From the NCBI GenBank assembly GCA_021464415.1, contig CM038468.1, positions 29,996,969 through 30,060,968 of the forward strand: 64,000 nt of DNA. Reading direction: 5' to 3'. Position 1 is the first letter of the stretch; every line of letters begins with the position of its first letter. Source of the stretch: Lonicera japonica. Taxonomy: Eukaryota; Streptophyta; Magnoliopsida; Dipsacales; Caprifoliaceae. The notes under the pieces are model-generated. The model saw only the letters and a list, made by a program, of their open reading frames with translations, was not told where the DNA came from and ran no database searches. Both the position numbers and the translations under genes were made by a program. Positions 34,400 through 46,202 of the stretch are shown here, one piece after another.

Positions 34400-35685
34400 C
34401 TAGCTATACGTACCTAATATTATTTAACTATTGCCTAATGTCTCTAATATGAGCCGGCATTTATCTTCTAGGTCCAAATTTCATTGTCCATAATTTTAAG
34501 CCTTCGATCATTTGAATAATTGTAAACCAAGTTATCAAGCTTGACAAATATGAGGTAGAAAAAAAATGAGCTAGGGCACAGCCACATGGAGTGTAAGGGT
34601 AAAAATATATTTTTTTTTTATTTAATTATTATTTTATTTTATAATTCTAGAGAGACGTGATTATAAATTAAAAAAAAATTAACTCAAATAATTTGTAATC
34701 TATATATTAATTATTTAAATGTAATGGACCTCACCCACCGACTCATGAAATAACTTCTTTATTTCTACTTTATCTTTATCTTTATCAATTTATCTCCATC
34801 CATGAACTTAGCCTCTCACTTTCTCAAGTCATAATATCCTTAATGCCCTTTTCTGTTGTTTCCATTTTGGTGATTAGACATATTTCAGTACTGCCCTTTC
34901 CCTCCTTCAATTTTTGCCATTGGCCAGCTCTCATCTGATTTTGAGTGATGATGTAACTTATAAGCACCTTGTTTTTCTATCTAAAATACTATCTTAGTTT
35001 CAAGTTTCAACATCACATTTTTCGTTTTACTGATCATAGCACTTCAAATTTAAATTCATATTCGGTGTCTCATTGCTAAATTTTGATATTTGATTCAACC
35101 AAAGGTTAGTGCAATATCTGCAATACGTTGCCTTGTGATTTTTATCACTGTCTCAGTTAAATTATACCAAGTTTTTGTATTATTCATATGTTGAAGGACA
35201 CGAAATTTTGGACATACATTCGGTGTTGACATGCCGGGATGCAAAAAAATTGATACTTTGTAGCATTAACACCATGAGTTGGTATTTGGTTGTTTGCTTT
35301 TATAAAAGTTCGTTATTTATTTATTTATAGTGTTCTGGCTATAAAATCGGAACATTACCCTCTCATTTTTCACTTCCACAACTAAGCAACCATCGACCAT
35401 CAAAATGACACAACTTATTTTCTAAACCCATATTATATTTTATATTTTTTTTAAAGTGAAAAAATAATTTGAGTAAGCCATTCAACAATGTTTAGATATA
35501 GTTGAGTTTTACATTTTATGCATCTGGCTTGGTTTACTATTTTTTTTAAGGCTGTGGCCTGGTTTACTATTTTTTTTTAAGGCTGTGAGAGAACTTAATG
35601 AGATCTGGATGGGCCCACATTCGGAGAGGTGGGTCTCTGACACTTGGGAACACTTTGTTGTTGGAAGAAAATATTGATATATAAA
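34400..35685 (+). repeat. Duplicated segment, copy D1
   Basis: Shares stretches with D2 (37302-39290), D3 (43590-44210), D4 (41490-41830) and D5 (60245-61000). Markers: TTCTAGGTCCAAATTT (34468), CACAGCCACATGGAGTG (34577), the CT-rich TTTCCCTCCTTC...CATTTTTGCCATT block (34897), and AGATCTGGATGGGCCCACATTC (35601). No ORF crosses it. It may be a promoter-proximal piece of a lost gene family or an uncharacterised repeat. Confidence 0.7.
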
Positions 35686-37301
35686 AGGTAATTTTATTTC
35701 TATCCGCGAATTTTTGTAGTTTATCCATCCTTGATTTATGTTAATCTTAAAATAAATTTTTTAAAACTTTCATATAAAAATTGAGAAGTATATCCACCAA
35801 TTAATAATCCTTTAAATATATTTACTTTTAAAATTAGTTTCCTAATTATAATATACTTCCTTAATAATATATTTTCTTAATTTATTAAAAGGTATATTGG
35901 TACAAGTACTATAGATTCATTATTCATAAAAAATATACAATACTACAAAATTGGGCGGAATTAATTTATATTATTACATCATAACACTAACGAATAATTT
36001 TTTTCAAAAAATGAGTTTACTATTTTTTTTCTTTTTTTTCTATACAATGAGGGCTCTACAAAAATAAAAATATAGCAGTATTGGAACTTAAGAAACTAAT
36101 TAAGAATTAGTGGAGGCAACAAACATCGTTTCCTTCAATCTCAATCCTTTCGAGTCAAAGGAAGAATATTCAATTATAGTACATGTTTATTTTCTTGTTT
36201 GCCATCATGAATATGTAATTAAAGTTATAATTTTAATTTGCTTCTAGGTAGGAACTAAATTTTGTAGACATATTACAAATGTTTCAAACTATACTTACTG
36301 TTTAAGTACTATTTCAAGACTAATGTGAATTATTGTATAATAATCTCAATTCTAGAAACAAATGTAAATTATAGACTATAATATAATCTTATAGTCTAAT
36401 TTCGAATTCGAAAAGTGGATATAATTAATAGTAAATTATATACATTAGAAATATCATTTTATTATACAATTTATGTTTACTTTTTGATATATTATATGAT
36501 GGTGGATAGAAGTAAAAAATTGGTGGATAATTTACAATTGAATTAAAAAGACTCGTTATTTTATAAAAATTATACCAATATCGATTTTTGTAAGTTTATC
36601 GAACAACATGGTTAAACTTAGTGGGCAATAGAAATTATTTTAGTAAAACCCAAAAAAAGGGATAGGGTAACAAATTTCGCTGATAGAAATAAAATCACCC
36701 TTGTTAATTACTAATCAAATTGATTAGGTTGTTTAATATTTTTTAATTGTTGAAATTTAAATTTTGAATTATTTGATTTACTATATTTTAGTAATTGATT
36801 AAGTTGTTAGACGTTATTTGATTGTTTAAATTTAAATTTCGAATTTGATTTTATAGATATTAGTTTATAGCGAGATTTTAGAAGTTTACATTAGTTTAAT
36901 AATCAATTAGATGATAGTGACATTAATTTTATGAATAACAATAATATAAATTAGTTTTGTAGTTATATTAATTTAATTTTAATTCTTTATCCGCAAAAGT
37001 TTATACTTTAAACAAAACTTTAGACCTTAAATTATTGAATTAAGGTTGTGTCATTAAATAGATAGAGAAATGAATATTTGTCCTTAAAACTAATTGCCCC
37101 TATTTTTATTTATTTAATTAAAGTGGATGTACTTATTAGTCCAGTGAATTTTTTAATATTAAATCATTAATAAAATAATCTTTATAAAATTAAATCAATA
37201 ATATTTTTTGTCAGTCTATCCACATTCGTGGATTAATTTAGTAGACAATGCGGATTCACTTATTAACTGCAAGATATCGTGGATAGAAATAAAATCACTC
37301 C
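35686..37301 (+). mobile_element. 1.6-kb ORF-less TIR element, copy A
   Basis: Ends AGGTAATTTTATTTCTATCC and GGATAGAAATAAAATCAC are inverted repeats. The flanks TATATAAA (35678-35685) and TACATAAA (37302-37309) match at 7 of 8 positions. It is the inverted counterpart of copy B (46982-48650) over its length, including GTGGAGGCAACAAACATCG near 36110. A second internal terminus-like motif (CTGATAGAAATAAAATCACC) lies near 36690, so it may be a composite. No coding capacity. Confidence 0.8.
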
Positions 37302-38162
37302 TACATAAATCTCTCCGATTTATAAAGGGCATTCATATTACCATGGCATCAGTACTGCCCCTTCCCTCCTTCCATTTTTGCCATTAGCCAGCTCTTATCT
37401 CATTTTGAGTGATCATATAACTTATAAGCACCTTGTTTTTTGTATCTAAAATATTATTGTAATTTCAAGTTTCAACATCACATTTTTCAGTTTTACCCAT
37501 CATATTATCCAAATGAAGACACCTCAAATTTAAACACATATATTAAGTGTTTTATTACTGAGTTTTAATATTCGATTCGGTCAATGGTTGCCGAGTTTGT
37601 TGCGCAATATTGACAACTCGGCAACATGTTGCCGTACGATTTTTATCACCGTCTCGGTTGAACTATATCGAGTTTTTGTATTATTCATCTGTTAAATGAC
37701 ACCGAATTTTGTACTTACATTCAGAGACAACTTGTCGATAGGCAACCAAAATTGATAGATGCATACTTTATGACATTAACACCGTGACTTGGTATTGGTT
37801 ATTTTTTATAGAAGTTGACCTGTTTTAAAATTATGGTTCTTTGGTTACAAAATCTGGGTGACTATAACACCACCACCTCATTTTTCACTTCTACAATCAA
37901 GCAACCATCACATATACTTTCCTTCTAATTTTAGTTAAAGCGGAGAAAAACATCATAGTTTGCATATTAAGAACTATTAAATATTTTTTTATTATTGTGC
38001 CACATTTTTAATATAGTACAGACATGTTACGGTTTTTAGTTCTTTAGCACACTAGCTACAAAATTATTTTTAACAGACTTTAAATTTAAATGTACCTTTT
38101 TGGCCGCTTTTCATATATTGAGGACTTATTTTTAGAATATCAATATAGCCACATCCTTTGTT

Positions 38163-38787
38163 CAAAGCCGGCCGTGGGCACAGAGGGTCTATGCGATTGC
38201 CTAGGGCCCTTAACATAACAGGACTCCCAATTTTTTTCCCCCTTATATATAAGTTATAATAGGTAAAATTAAAATAAGTTTTAGTTGAATAAAAGCAAAT
38301 TAACAAGACAATTATTTCAGCGGGGTGATGGTGCATGTCTTGCAACTCGAGGTCTCTAGTTCTCGAGTTCGGAGTCTTGGTATGGGCAGGATTGAACTTC
38401 TTTTTTTTTTCTTTTTCTTTTTTAACAAGTACACAAGCCCAAATTCCCAATTCAACTAAAATTAAAAAAAAAATGCAATAAAATAACCCTAAACCTTATA
38501 TATCAATGACTTTATTTGAGGTTTTTTTTTAGTTCTTTTTTTCTTTTTTTTTCCTATTGTTGAATAAAATGCTATCTTTTAATTCTTGTTTTAACTAAAT
38601 TCTATATGAATAGGAAATTTAATTACTCTTCTTGTTACTTTTCAATTCTCATAATTTGTATATATATATATATATGTGTGTGTGTATTTGTTGGAATTTA
38701 TTGATATAGTTATGTTACATGAATATACAAAAAGGGTCCGAAATCAAAATCAGCCTAGAGCCCCTCAAAACTCAGGACTGACCCTGC
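38163..38787. mobile_element. Non-autonomous hAT-like insertion within D2
   Basis: Left end CAAAGCCGGCCGTGGGCAC with GATTGCCTAGGGCCC; right end, read inward, CAAAGGCAGGGTCAGTCCTG. The related segment D3 reads through this site near 44105 without the insertion. The 126-codon minus-strand frame (38070-38450) is not coding-like. It carries a SINE-like piece at about 38311-38400. Confidence 0.55.
38311..38400 (+). mobile_element. Possible tRNA-derived SINE fragment
   Basis: GATGGTGCATGTCTTGCAAC resembles a tRNA-like head with an A box, and CTCGAGTTCGGAGTC a degenerate B box about 45 bases later. There is no poly-A tail; a poly-T/C tract follows. Confidence 0.35.
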
Positions 38788-39290
38788 CTTTGCTTATTGG
38801 TTTATGTATCGTATTTCCTCTACTTTGTTAAAATATGTTATATTAAGTTTTTGGACCCACACATAATAATGATATTGTTTTTAACTTAAAACCTTGTGAC
38901 ACATTTGCGGGATTTTCTCAAAAAAATAAGTATCTATAGTTATGTGGTGATACAACTCATTTTATAAACCAATATTAAATTTTATATTTTTCTATGGTCA
39001 AATAATATTTTGAGTAAACCATTTTGAATATATTACGCAAATTTAGATATAGTTGAGTTTTACAGTTTATATGTATTTGGGCTATTTTCTCTTCATCCAG
39101 GGAGGTATACTAGTTTTTTTTAGGCTCTGAGAAAGCTTAATTTATGAGATCTGGATGGGCCCACATTCAGAGAGGTGGATAGTGGGTCTCCGACGCCTGG
39201 AAACATATTGTTTTTGGAATAAAATTGAAGGCAACCCGATTATATAAATCTCTCTGATTTATGAAGGGCATTCATATTAGCATATAACAA

Positions 39291-40299
39291 TATTATACTT
39301 GTATTTTAATTACTTTAATATTTGTGGGTAATGGAAATTTAACTGAGTTCAAATAAGGTAAAATCGGTTCAAATTAATGGAGCCAGTAATCAGACACAAT
39401 AAAAATGGTGAAGTTGAATAGTAAATTTGCAACAATAAAGATGGGCCGGATTTGATTTATGGAGTAAGTTCCTCTAGCGACTGTTATACTCAATCTGGCT
39501 GTACGTCTTCCCTAGTGTATGACTGTGTTCTTCACTAGGTTCCAATGATCTAAATATAGTTACAATAATGGTGGTTATGCCAAGTGATTGTGTAATAAAA
39601 TTGGGAATCCCTTGCTATGGGTTTTCCCCTCCTATTTATATAGGATAGGGTTACAGTAGGATTTGATGTGCTCAGAAATTACTATAAAAGGTAAACTTGA
39701 TCACTATTCTAATATTACAGGCGTTCACAATCATATTCACACTAACTCAAGTGGTTATTTCTCATTATCTATCTTTCACCTCAACTATTTTGTGCCTTTA
39801 GTCCAATGATAAACGATCGGCTTGTAAATTGGTTATCCGAGTAACATAAGGTCGGGTGCTGATCGATCAATAGATCATTCCCATGACTTCAAAGGCCCTA
39901 TCTTTAAACCGATCCCTAGCCCAAATATTGGGTTTGGGCCTTGGCTGAAGCCTATGTCTGAAATTATCCTCCCACAATACTATCTTTAGTAATATTATAT
40001 ATATATATTAAAAATATTTTTTACATCGTTTCGGTATTTATGTAGAGTGTTTATATTCATGTCATTTATAAAATAGAAAATCATTTTATTTTGGCTAGGG
40101 GTGACAACTTTAATTAAAATTGACACAAAAGCACGTTACGAAACGGGACGAAATTGGCACTCCATAATTTTTAACACATATCGTGTTTGTGTCCTTGATC
40201 GTTTTTTTTATTGTTTTCTTTTTTTTGTCATATCGAGTCGTGGCATTATTTGTGGTTGCTTTGTGTTCTGGCATGGAGTATTTGAAAGGATAGAAATAA
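39291..40299. other. Uncharacterised, TATA-like motif in a possible LTR
   Basis: CCTATATAAATAGG on the minus strand (39631-39644) lies between sequences resembling a retrotransposon leader, with GTGGGAGGATAATTTC (minus strand, near 39960-39975) like a polypurine tract. No matching second LTR or coding region was found. Confidence 0.3.
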
Positions 40300-40488
40300 A
40301 TGGGTCTTGAGAAGATTGGTAAAGCTCCCGAGAGACTGCAAGCTGATTCGCAAGCCTTTGTTGACGCGTTTGAAGAAGTTCATGGTGCTGGCCGATTCCG
40401 GACCTCCCCCTCCTTTTTAAGCCCTGACGGGGACATATTCCCCTCCTATTCTAGTGTTGTCATTGGACGTATTTTTAGGATGGCTTAG
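40300..40488 (+). CDS. Short open frame of unknown function
   Basis: 62 codons from ATG 40300. The local G+C is higher than its surroundings and the composition (MGLEKIGKAPERLQADSQAF) looks protein-like, but I recognise no domain and see no splice context or homologue in the window. It may be a fragment of a retroelement or a chance frame. Confidence 0.15.
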   Translation: MGLEKIGKAPERLQADSQAFVDAFEEVHGAGRFRTSPSFLSPDGDIFPSYSSVVIGRIFRMA

Positions 40489-40538
40489 GTAGCGTTATTT
40501 GTACTATATCTTGGTACAAAGGTTTATTTATTCTCATG

Positions 40539-40640
40539 TTTTTTTGAACAACTGCATCTAGAGTGATTTGAACATGGAATCTTCCGTTAGATAGATCGTC
40601 CTTTAAGGGACTTAGTGAACCACTAGGTCAATTCCATATG
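40539..40640 (-). mobile_element. Short tRNA-derived SINE, minus strand
   Basis: Read on the minus strand it has an A box (TTGACCTAGTGGTTCAC) and a B box (ATGTTCAAATCACTC), and ends in a run of A (the T run at 40539-40545). Flanks TTTATTTATTCTCATG (40523-40538) and TTTACTTATTCCCATG (40642-40657) look like a mutated target duplication. Confidence 0.65.
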
Positions 40641-40657
40641 ATTTACTTATTCCCATG

Positions 40658-41364
40658 TTCATCACGGAGTTTGAGGCAATTTAATTTGTTGAGTCTTGAG
40701 CTAGCTGAAGCTCTAGCTTGGTATCTCTCTTGGTTGGTGGTGGCTGGAAAGTGACTATAAAGGAGGTAAGGGTGTTCAAAAGAGGGGCTGGACCAAAAAA
40801 TAAGTTATTTTTTTTTTCGGTTTTTACATATAAAATGGTCCGATCTAGTCCATTTTTTGGTCTTACCAATTTTTATCTTTAAAAAACTGGATCGGATCGA
40901 ATATATATATATATTTAAAAAATGTATATACATCTTTAATTTTTTAACTAACCCTAATTTCATAAATCATATCCATCAACATAGCGACAGCACTATTCCT
41001 TCAATAAATGAGATCTCGTCAGGTGGTCTAAATACCAAATTTGACATTTGTCTATTCCTTATCACTTGTTCATTTTTCTTTAGCTTAGGGATTTCAGAAT
41101 CAAAGTTCAAGAGTTCAAATGGAATTCTTTTACATCAAGAATTATTGGGCTTTTGTATTTTCGATCAGTGTTCTAAAATTCCCCATTGTATTTAAGGAGT
41201 TCACGCTAGGCAGTATATATATATTATGAATTTGGTTATGCCCTAGATTTGATCATTGACGTGGATGAAAAAATAATTTTTTATTCGTAAGGAAGAGGGG
41301 TCTTTTAGTCCTAACAAGAAAAATTAAAAAAGATGCCCTCTAGTAATAGCTTATTTCTTGTGAT
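40658..41364. other. AT-rich spacer
   Basis: No gene supported. The two open frames of 62 and 112 codons on opposite strands near 40681-41195 lack any domain or codon signal I can see. Confidence 0.4.
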
Positions 41365-41481
41365 TTAAATAAGATAACTTTAGAAGATTAGTTCATTCCT
41401 CGGAAAAACCAAACGCAGGAATCGTTTTGGAATGAAATTTAGCATTCCCAAAATGATTTACATCTTGAACCAAACGAGCCC
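41365..41481 (-). mobile_element. Truncated Tourist-like MITE
   Basis: Contains AACCAAACGCAGGAATCG and GGAATGAAATTTAGCATTCC, and ends TTGAACCAAACGAGCCC followed by TTA. This matches, in reverse, the left end of the MITE at 33331. Confidence 0.5.
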
Positions 41482-41830
41482 TTAAAACTCTTCCATTTGT
41501 TGATTAGCCACATTTTGATACTTTCCTTTCCCTCCTTCCATTTTGTCCATTAGCCAGTTTTCATCTCATTTTTCACTTCGACGGGCAAAACCTTCATACT
41601 TTCCCTTTAATTCTAAATATTTCAATGGGACCAAAAATCATTCTTCTGTCCGAGCACATCTTCAATTCCGTCATCAACAGAGAACAAGTCCGCATTTTTA
41701 ACAAGTAATTGTTAAACACGTATCGGCACCAGAGAGCCACTTAACCCTAGCGGCTCCCCCAAAATCATTTTTGAGATTACATTCTTATCATGTAATGACT
41801 ACATCTTATGTATTATGAACTAGACGTAGC
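41482..41830 (+). repeat. Duplicated segment, copy D4
   Basis: Closest to D5: both have TTCCATTTGTTGATTAGCCAC, the CT-rich block, ATGGGACCAAAA, TTCTGTCCGAGCACATCT, GAACAAGTCCGCATTTTTA and ACCAGAGAGCCACT. In D5 the part after ATGGGACCAAAA reads as 49 open codons; in D4 the same frame has stops. It may be the first exon of a decayed gene. Confidence 0.7.
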
Positions 41831-42307
41831 CATCAAACAGGGACATGAAAAATTTCCGAGCAAAATATGTCTAACTAAATCTAATTAATTATTGTCTAAC
41901 ACCTTGACAAAGCAAAACAAAAAATGCAATACATAATTAAACTCGTCAATAAAGTGTAACATTATTAACATTCTAAATGAATTCTCTAAAATTTAAGAAT
42001 ATATTTTCAAATATATAAAAAAATACATTTAAAATATGTATAACTATAAATAATATTAAAATATTTATTTAGAATTATAATAACTAATAACGATGAGGTA
42101 TCCAAATACACAATGAATATTGCCTAGTGTAAAGAATATTTGCCCCCCATTTGCCCCTTGCCTTTTTCCAAGCCAATAGCAGTTAGAAAAAGCAGGGGCC
42201 CACCTCGTCACATCTCTGGTAAAACTGGAAACAGTAGGGCCCGCCCTCTGTTGCATCCAGGATGGTTTGTACTCTGAGTTTTGGTGGCTTAACTACATTT
42301 TAATATA

Positions 42308-42498
42308 ATCAAGCCTCTTGGTCCAGTGGTATAAGGTTGTCACTGGGATAATCTTGGGTCGACTTGGAGCTCCCAAGGTCGAACCCCGGCGTTGTCAAAA
42401 CAATGCTTGGCCAGCGGCAGCCACGAACCGCGAGCGGGGATTAGTCGAGGTGCGCAAAAGCTGGCCCGGACACCCCGTGGAGAACCAAAAAAAAAAAA
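42308..42498 (+). mobile_element. Au-type SINE with 17-bp perfect target duplication
   Basis: A box TGGTCCAGTGGTATAAGG, B box AAGGTCGAACCCCG, body with GGGATTAGTCGAGGTGCGCA and CTGGCCCGGACACC, then an A run. This matches the layout of the plant Au SINE family. AACTACATTTTAATATA stands at both 42291-42307 and 42499-42515. Transcribed by RNA polymerase III if active; mobilised by LINE machinery. The perfect duplication implies a fairly recent insertion. Confidence 0.92.
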
Positions 42499-43289
42499 AA
42501 CTACATTTTAATATATAGTATTGACATTCAAGTTTTATTTGGTATAATATTTTTTTTTTTAAATATAGTAATTTATTTTTTGTTCGATTTTAATTTAATA
42601 CATAAATTTGCTTAAAAATTACTTTCATATTGTACTAAATTAAAATTAAACAAAAAGTATATTGCTATTTTTGAAAAAAAAATATTGTATTTAATGAAAT
42701 TTGAAAATCAGTATATTGTATTAAAATATAGTTAATCATTTGTTTAAGTATCATCTTCCAAAAAAAATGTGTGCTCCAAACAAAAAGCCCAAAAGAAAAA
42801 AAAAAAAAAAAACACTAATGTCAGTCGTCCGATTATATCCATTTGCAACACAAGATAAATGGAAAATCAACCCATCCGCGCTTTACACATATTTTTCGGA
42901 GAGAAATTTATTTCTTAAGAACTCTTCCAAATTTAAGTAAGCGCACCTCTTCAATTAAATTAACACATTTGTTATACTTATTTCCACTATATTAAATTGT
43001 GCGACTTTTGATTTGGTGCATGGACAAGCACTTATCTTTTAGTTAGGTCAATTTCAAAATTATAAGGCTTAATTCATTCGGAACAATTACACACCAAATT
43101 ACGCGTCACAAAATGAGGGTGAAAAAATTGAGCAACGCACACCCACAAGGAGTACCATGGGCCGAAGAATACTCTTAAAAAATTTCTCTTCAAACCATAT
43201 TTACCTTTCTTTTTTAATTTAAATTATTATACAATTTTTCTTTATTTTCCCTTGTTCCTAATATCTGACACGAATTGATCCGGTTATTT

Positions 43290-43492
43290 TTAATTTTTTT
43301 TGTTAGTTTATTATACCAGGTGGTGTTCGGGTCAGCTTTCACACACTTTAACTAATCCTCCTTCGTAGCTTAGACTACATTCCTTGCTTGCCACATAATG
43401 TTTTTATAGTGGTTGGGGTTTGATCTGGGGGCTTCCAGTCGGCTCCAAGACTGAACCCAATGATAACCATTGGGCCAATTCCAATGGTTTTA
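43290..43492 (-). mobile_element. Au-like SINE, minus strand, older copy
   Basis: On the minus strand: A box TTGGCCCAATGGTT, B box CCAGATCAAACCCC, body GGCAAGCAAGGAATGTAGTC, and the Au-like AGCTGACCCGAACACCACCT followed by an A-rich tail. More diverged than the copy at 42308. I could not match a target duplication. Confidence 0.65.
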
Positions 43493-43589
43493 TGCATTAA
43501 CCGTGTCTTGTGGTGTCAATTTAATCCTTTTATATTTAAATTAACAAAAATTTTATTTCTACTAGTATTATAAAATGTTTTTTCCATTG

Positions 43590-44210
43590 TTTCCATTTTG
43601 TTGCATTAGCCATATTTCAGCACTTCCCTTTCCCTCCTTACATTTTTGGCATTAACCTTTTTCTCAGTTCATTTATGACTTCTAGACTTCCCCAGGCAAC
43701 CATCATACTTTCCCTTTCCCTCCCATTTTGGCCATTAATTAGTCATTTTCAGCTCATTTTTCACTTTTACAAGCAACCATCATATTTCCCATCTGATTTT
43801 CATTTTAAAGTGCAGAAAAACATCATACTTTGTAGATTATGAACTATACATTAAAATAATCTTTTAATTATATATTGTGCCAAAGTTTTAATATATCACA
43901 TATAGGTTATTCTATATAATATACATAATCATTGGTTTATTATTCAAGGTTGGTTAATAATTAATACTCCAAATTAGTCTTTTAGCATTTTAAAACTATT
44001 TTTAGTAATATTTTAAATGTAATATGTGTCTTTTTGACCACTTTTTATGTATTGACGTCATTTTTCAAAGTTTTTGAATATCTATTTGAAGTACCAATAG
44101 CCCAACCTTTAGGGGTTTGTGTATAGTATTTTTTTTCCCACTATGTTAAAGTATCTTAGACAATGTTTAGATCTAGTTGAGTCATATATTTGTATAGATA
44201 ATTTCAACAA
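43590..44210 (+). repeat. Duplicated segment, copy D3
   Basis: Contains two successive CT-rich blocks (near 43620 and 43690), then TTTTCACTTTTACAAGCAACC and GTGCAGAAAAACATCATACTTTG, matching D2 near 37890-37960. Near 44095-44125 it reads CCAATAGCCCAACCTTTAGG, continuous across the site where D2 has the hAT-like insertion. An upstream match near 43130-43200 extends the homology with D1 and D5. Confidence 0.65.
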
Positions 44211-44259
44211 TAAGACTCCAATTGATAATAATATAAAAAATCAAAATAAAATTACTTGA

Positions 44260-44480
44260 TTTGCGTGAAACGATAGAAAATAAGTTGAAGCATGTGATTA
44301 GATGCTCTCTATCTCATGATCATTTTATGAATATATGTCTTCCATCATTCATTAATTTTTGTGGAAAAAGTCAAAAAGTAAGAAGAAGTCTCACCACATG
44401 CATGACTTAGCTTATTTTTTAACTTATCACAAAAATTAACCATTTTTATTATCATTTTTTATGTTATTATCAAACGAACC
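44260..44480. mobile_element. Tourist-like MITE, related to 62136, left end missing
   Basis: Ends TTATTATCAAACGAACC followed by TTA. Shares CTCACCACATGCATGACTTA and TTTTTGTGGAAAAAGTC-like stretches with the element at 62136. No ORF. Confidence 0.5.
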
Positions 44481-44483
44481 TTA

Positions 44484-45639
44484 AAAGTCTGCATTTGGGA
44501 TTTGACACTTTTAGTTTGTTAAATACACTGCAAGGTAAAATTGAGAGCATCTTAGCCGATCATTTCTAATGAGTTGTTTAGATTCTACACGCCATAAACT
44601 CACGTGATTTATAAAAAAGTTTGTGTAAATATAGAGGGAAGTTTATGTATTATGAAGGAGAGTCTAAAGAAAAACAAAAAAATAAGTCTTTCAACTTTTT
44701 TTATGAGAAGAGGGTTGTATGATGTCTAATGTCTAATTTTTTTTAATTAAATCCTATGCCAGGGATTCAGGGAACAAACTAAAAATAATTACAAAAACAA
44801 GTAAATTTAATAACAGTTCAATTATATGACAAATCTAATAATTGAATTTAATAATTATACTAGTCTAATTGGGAAATATCGAGTCTCAACTAGGAGATTT
44901 GGAGTGTAAGACAAATTATACGACAATATGTACAACTGGTATATTGAATAAAGACAATGATTCACTTTCGCAATGTTCTGATGCAAATTAACTGCACACT
45001 ATAAGTAGTGCAATTTATTTTCATCCTTTCTAATACCAACAACAAATCAAAGCATACATATAGTGTTTCATTTTCATTAAAAAAAAAAAAAATATTCCTT
45101 GCAATGAAAACAACTTCTAATAAATTTTCAAACAAACTGAATCCCGTATGAAAAAATTGAATAAAAATAAAAATTAACAAGTAATAAATAAACCCAAATT
45201 AATTACTTAAAATCCAAACTAGAAAGAAAACAGAATCAACCGGAACAATTGGAACAACTAAAATACCCAAAAAATGAAACAATCAAATATGTTTTAAATT
45301 TTAAAATGAAATTGACACAAAATTAGAGTTATGTATGTTAATTGTACCTAGTTGTGTCAATCGTCTTTTGTCATGCCTAGATGAGTGAAAAATTTTCAGT
45401 GATATTTATGCTAGGACATGTCTATTAAATAAAAAATTACATTATAATCGTGTTTGTCGTGTTGTGTTGCATTGTACTTACTTCTGCTGAATTAGTGTTA
45501 GCTAAAAGATGAAGAGTGTGATGATCTTATTTCTTTGATTTCCAACTTTTCGTGGAGTAACAATAAAAGTCAAAAGGGATGAAATGGGTCAATTGGCATA
45601 AGTTGTGTATTGCAAAAAAATTGATGGGGGAATTTTTTT
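44484..45639. other. AT-rich intergenic DNA
   Basis: No gene or element recognised. The 72-codon minus frame at 44962-45180 is AT-biased and unsupported. Confidence 0.45.
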
Positions 45640-45647
45640 TTCTGGTC

Positions 45648-46202
45648 ACAGAATTGAAGGGGATTAGGATTTCAAGACCTGCAGCCGTTTAATTTAGCTC
45701 TTCTAGCTAAACAAGGGTGGCGGATCATTAATGCAGGAAGGTTAGTGATTTATTGCTTCCTTCTAGTAAGTCGAATGAAAAATTAATTAGAGAGATTTTT
45801 TTTTACTTATTGATGTGGATATCATTTGTAGACTGCTGTCTAATATATAGAATGGGTGTTGAAGATAAATTGATCTGGCATTAGGATAAGTTTGGAACAC
45901 GTGACAAAATCATTGCGGGATTTGTAGCGTAGTCACTGTGGGGCGGGGGAAAGTACGCCGGCGAGTGGTTTTTGGACTTGAAATCTATGGAAATTAAATA
46001 TTCCTAGGAAATTAAATAAAACATTTTGTTTGGAGGATTTGGCCAGACTCGTTGCAACCTTGACTGAACTCGTAAGAGAAATGTAAGTAGGATTATCATC
46101 TTTATGCCCTTTATGCAGAGTTAGTAATAAATTTGTGATGCTTGTTGTTATGGACTATTTAAATGTGCGACAAATTTGGTTGGTGTCTAGGCTTCTAGTA
46201 AG
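45648..46202 (+). pseudogene. LINE (L1-type) reverse transcriptase C-terminal remnant
   Basis: With frame changes it encodes GLGFQDLQPFNLALLAKQGW near 45662-45725, the conserved segment after the RT domain of plant LINEs. Then come NLWKLNIPRK near 45980-46010 and CPLCR near 46110-46125, typical of the zf-RVT domain. The frame is interrupted by stops. It is cut at 46203 by a hAT MITE; the flanking sequence resumes at 46949 and again at 48651 after a second insertion. Confidence 0.8.

Larger units (their letters stand above)
37302..39290 (+). repeat. Duplicated segment, copy D2
   Basis: Tandem to D1 and clearly homologous, with the CT-rich block at 37360, TTCAAGTTTCAACATCACAT at 37464 and GATCTGGATGGGCCCACATTC at 39150. 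At 39239-39285 the sequence ATATAAATCTCTCTGATTTATGAAGG is the empty-site equivalent of the right flank of copy A. It is interrupted by a G+C-richer insertion at about 38163-38787. Confidence 0.75.
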
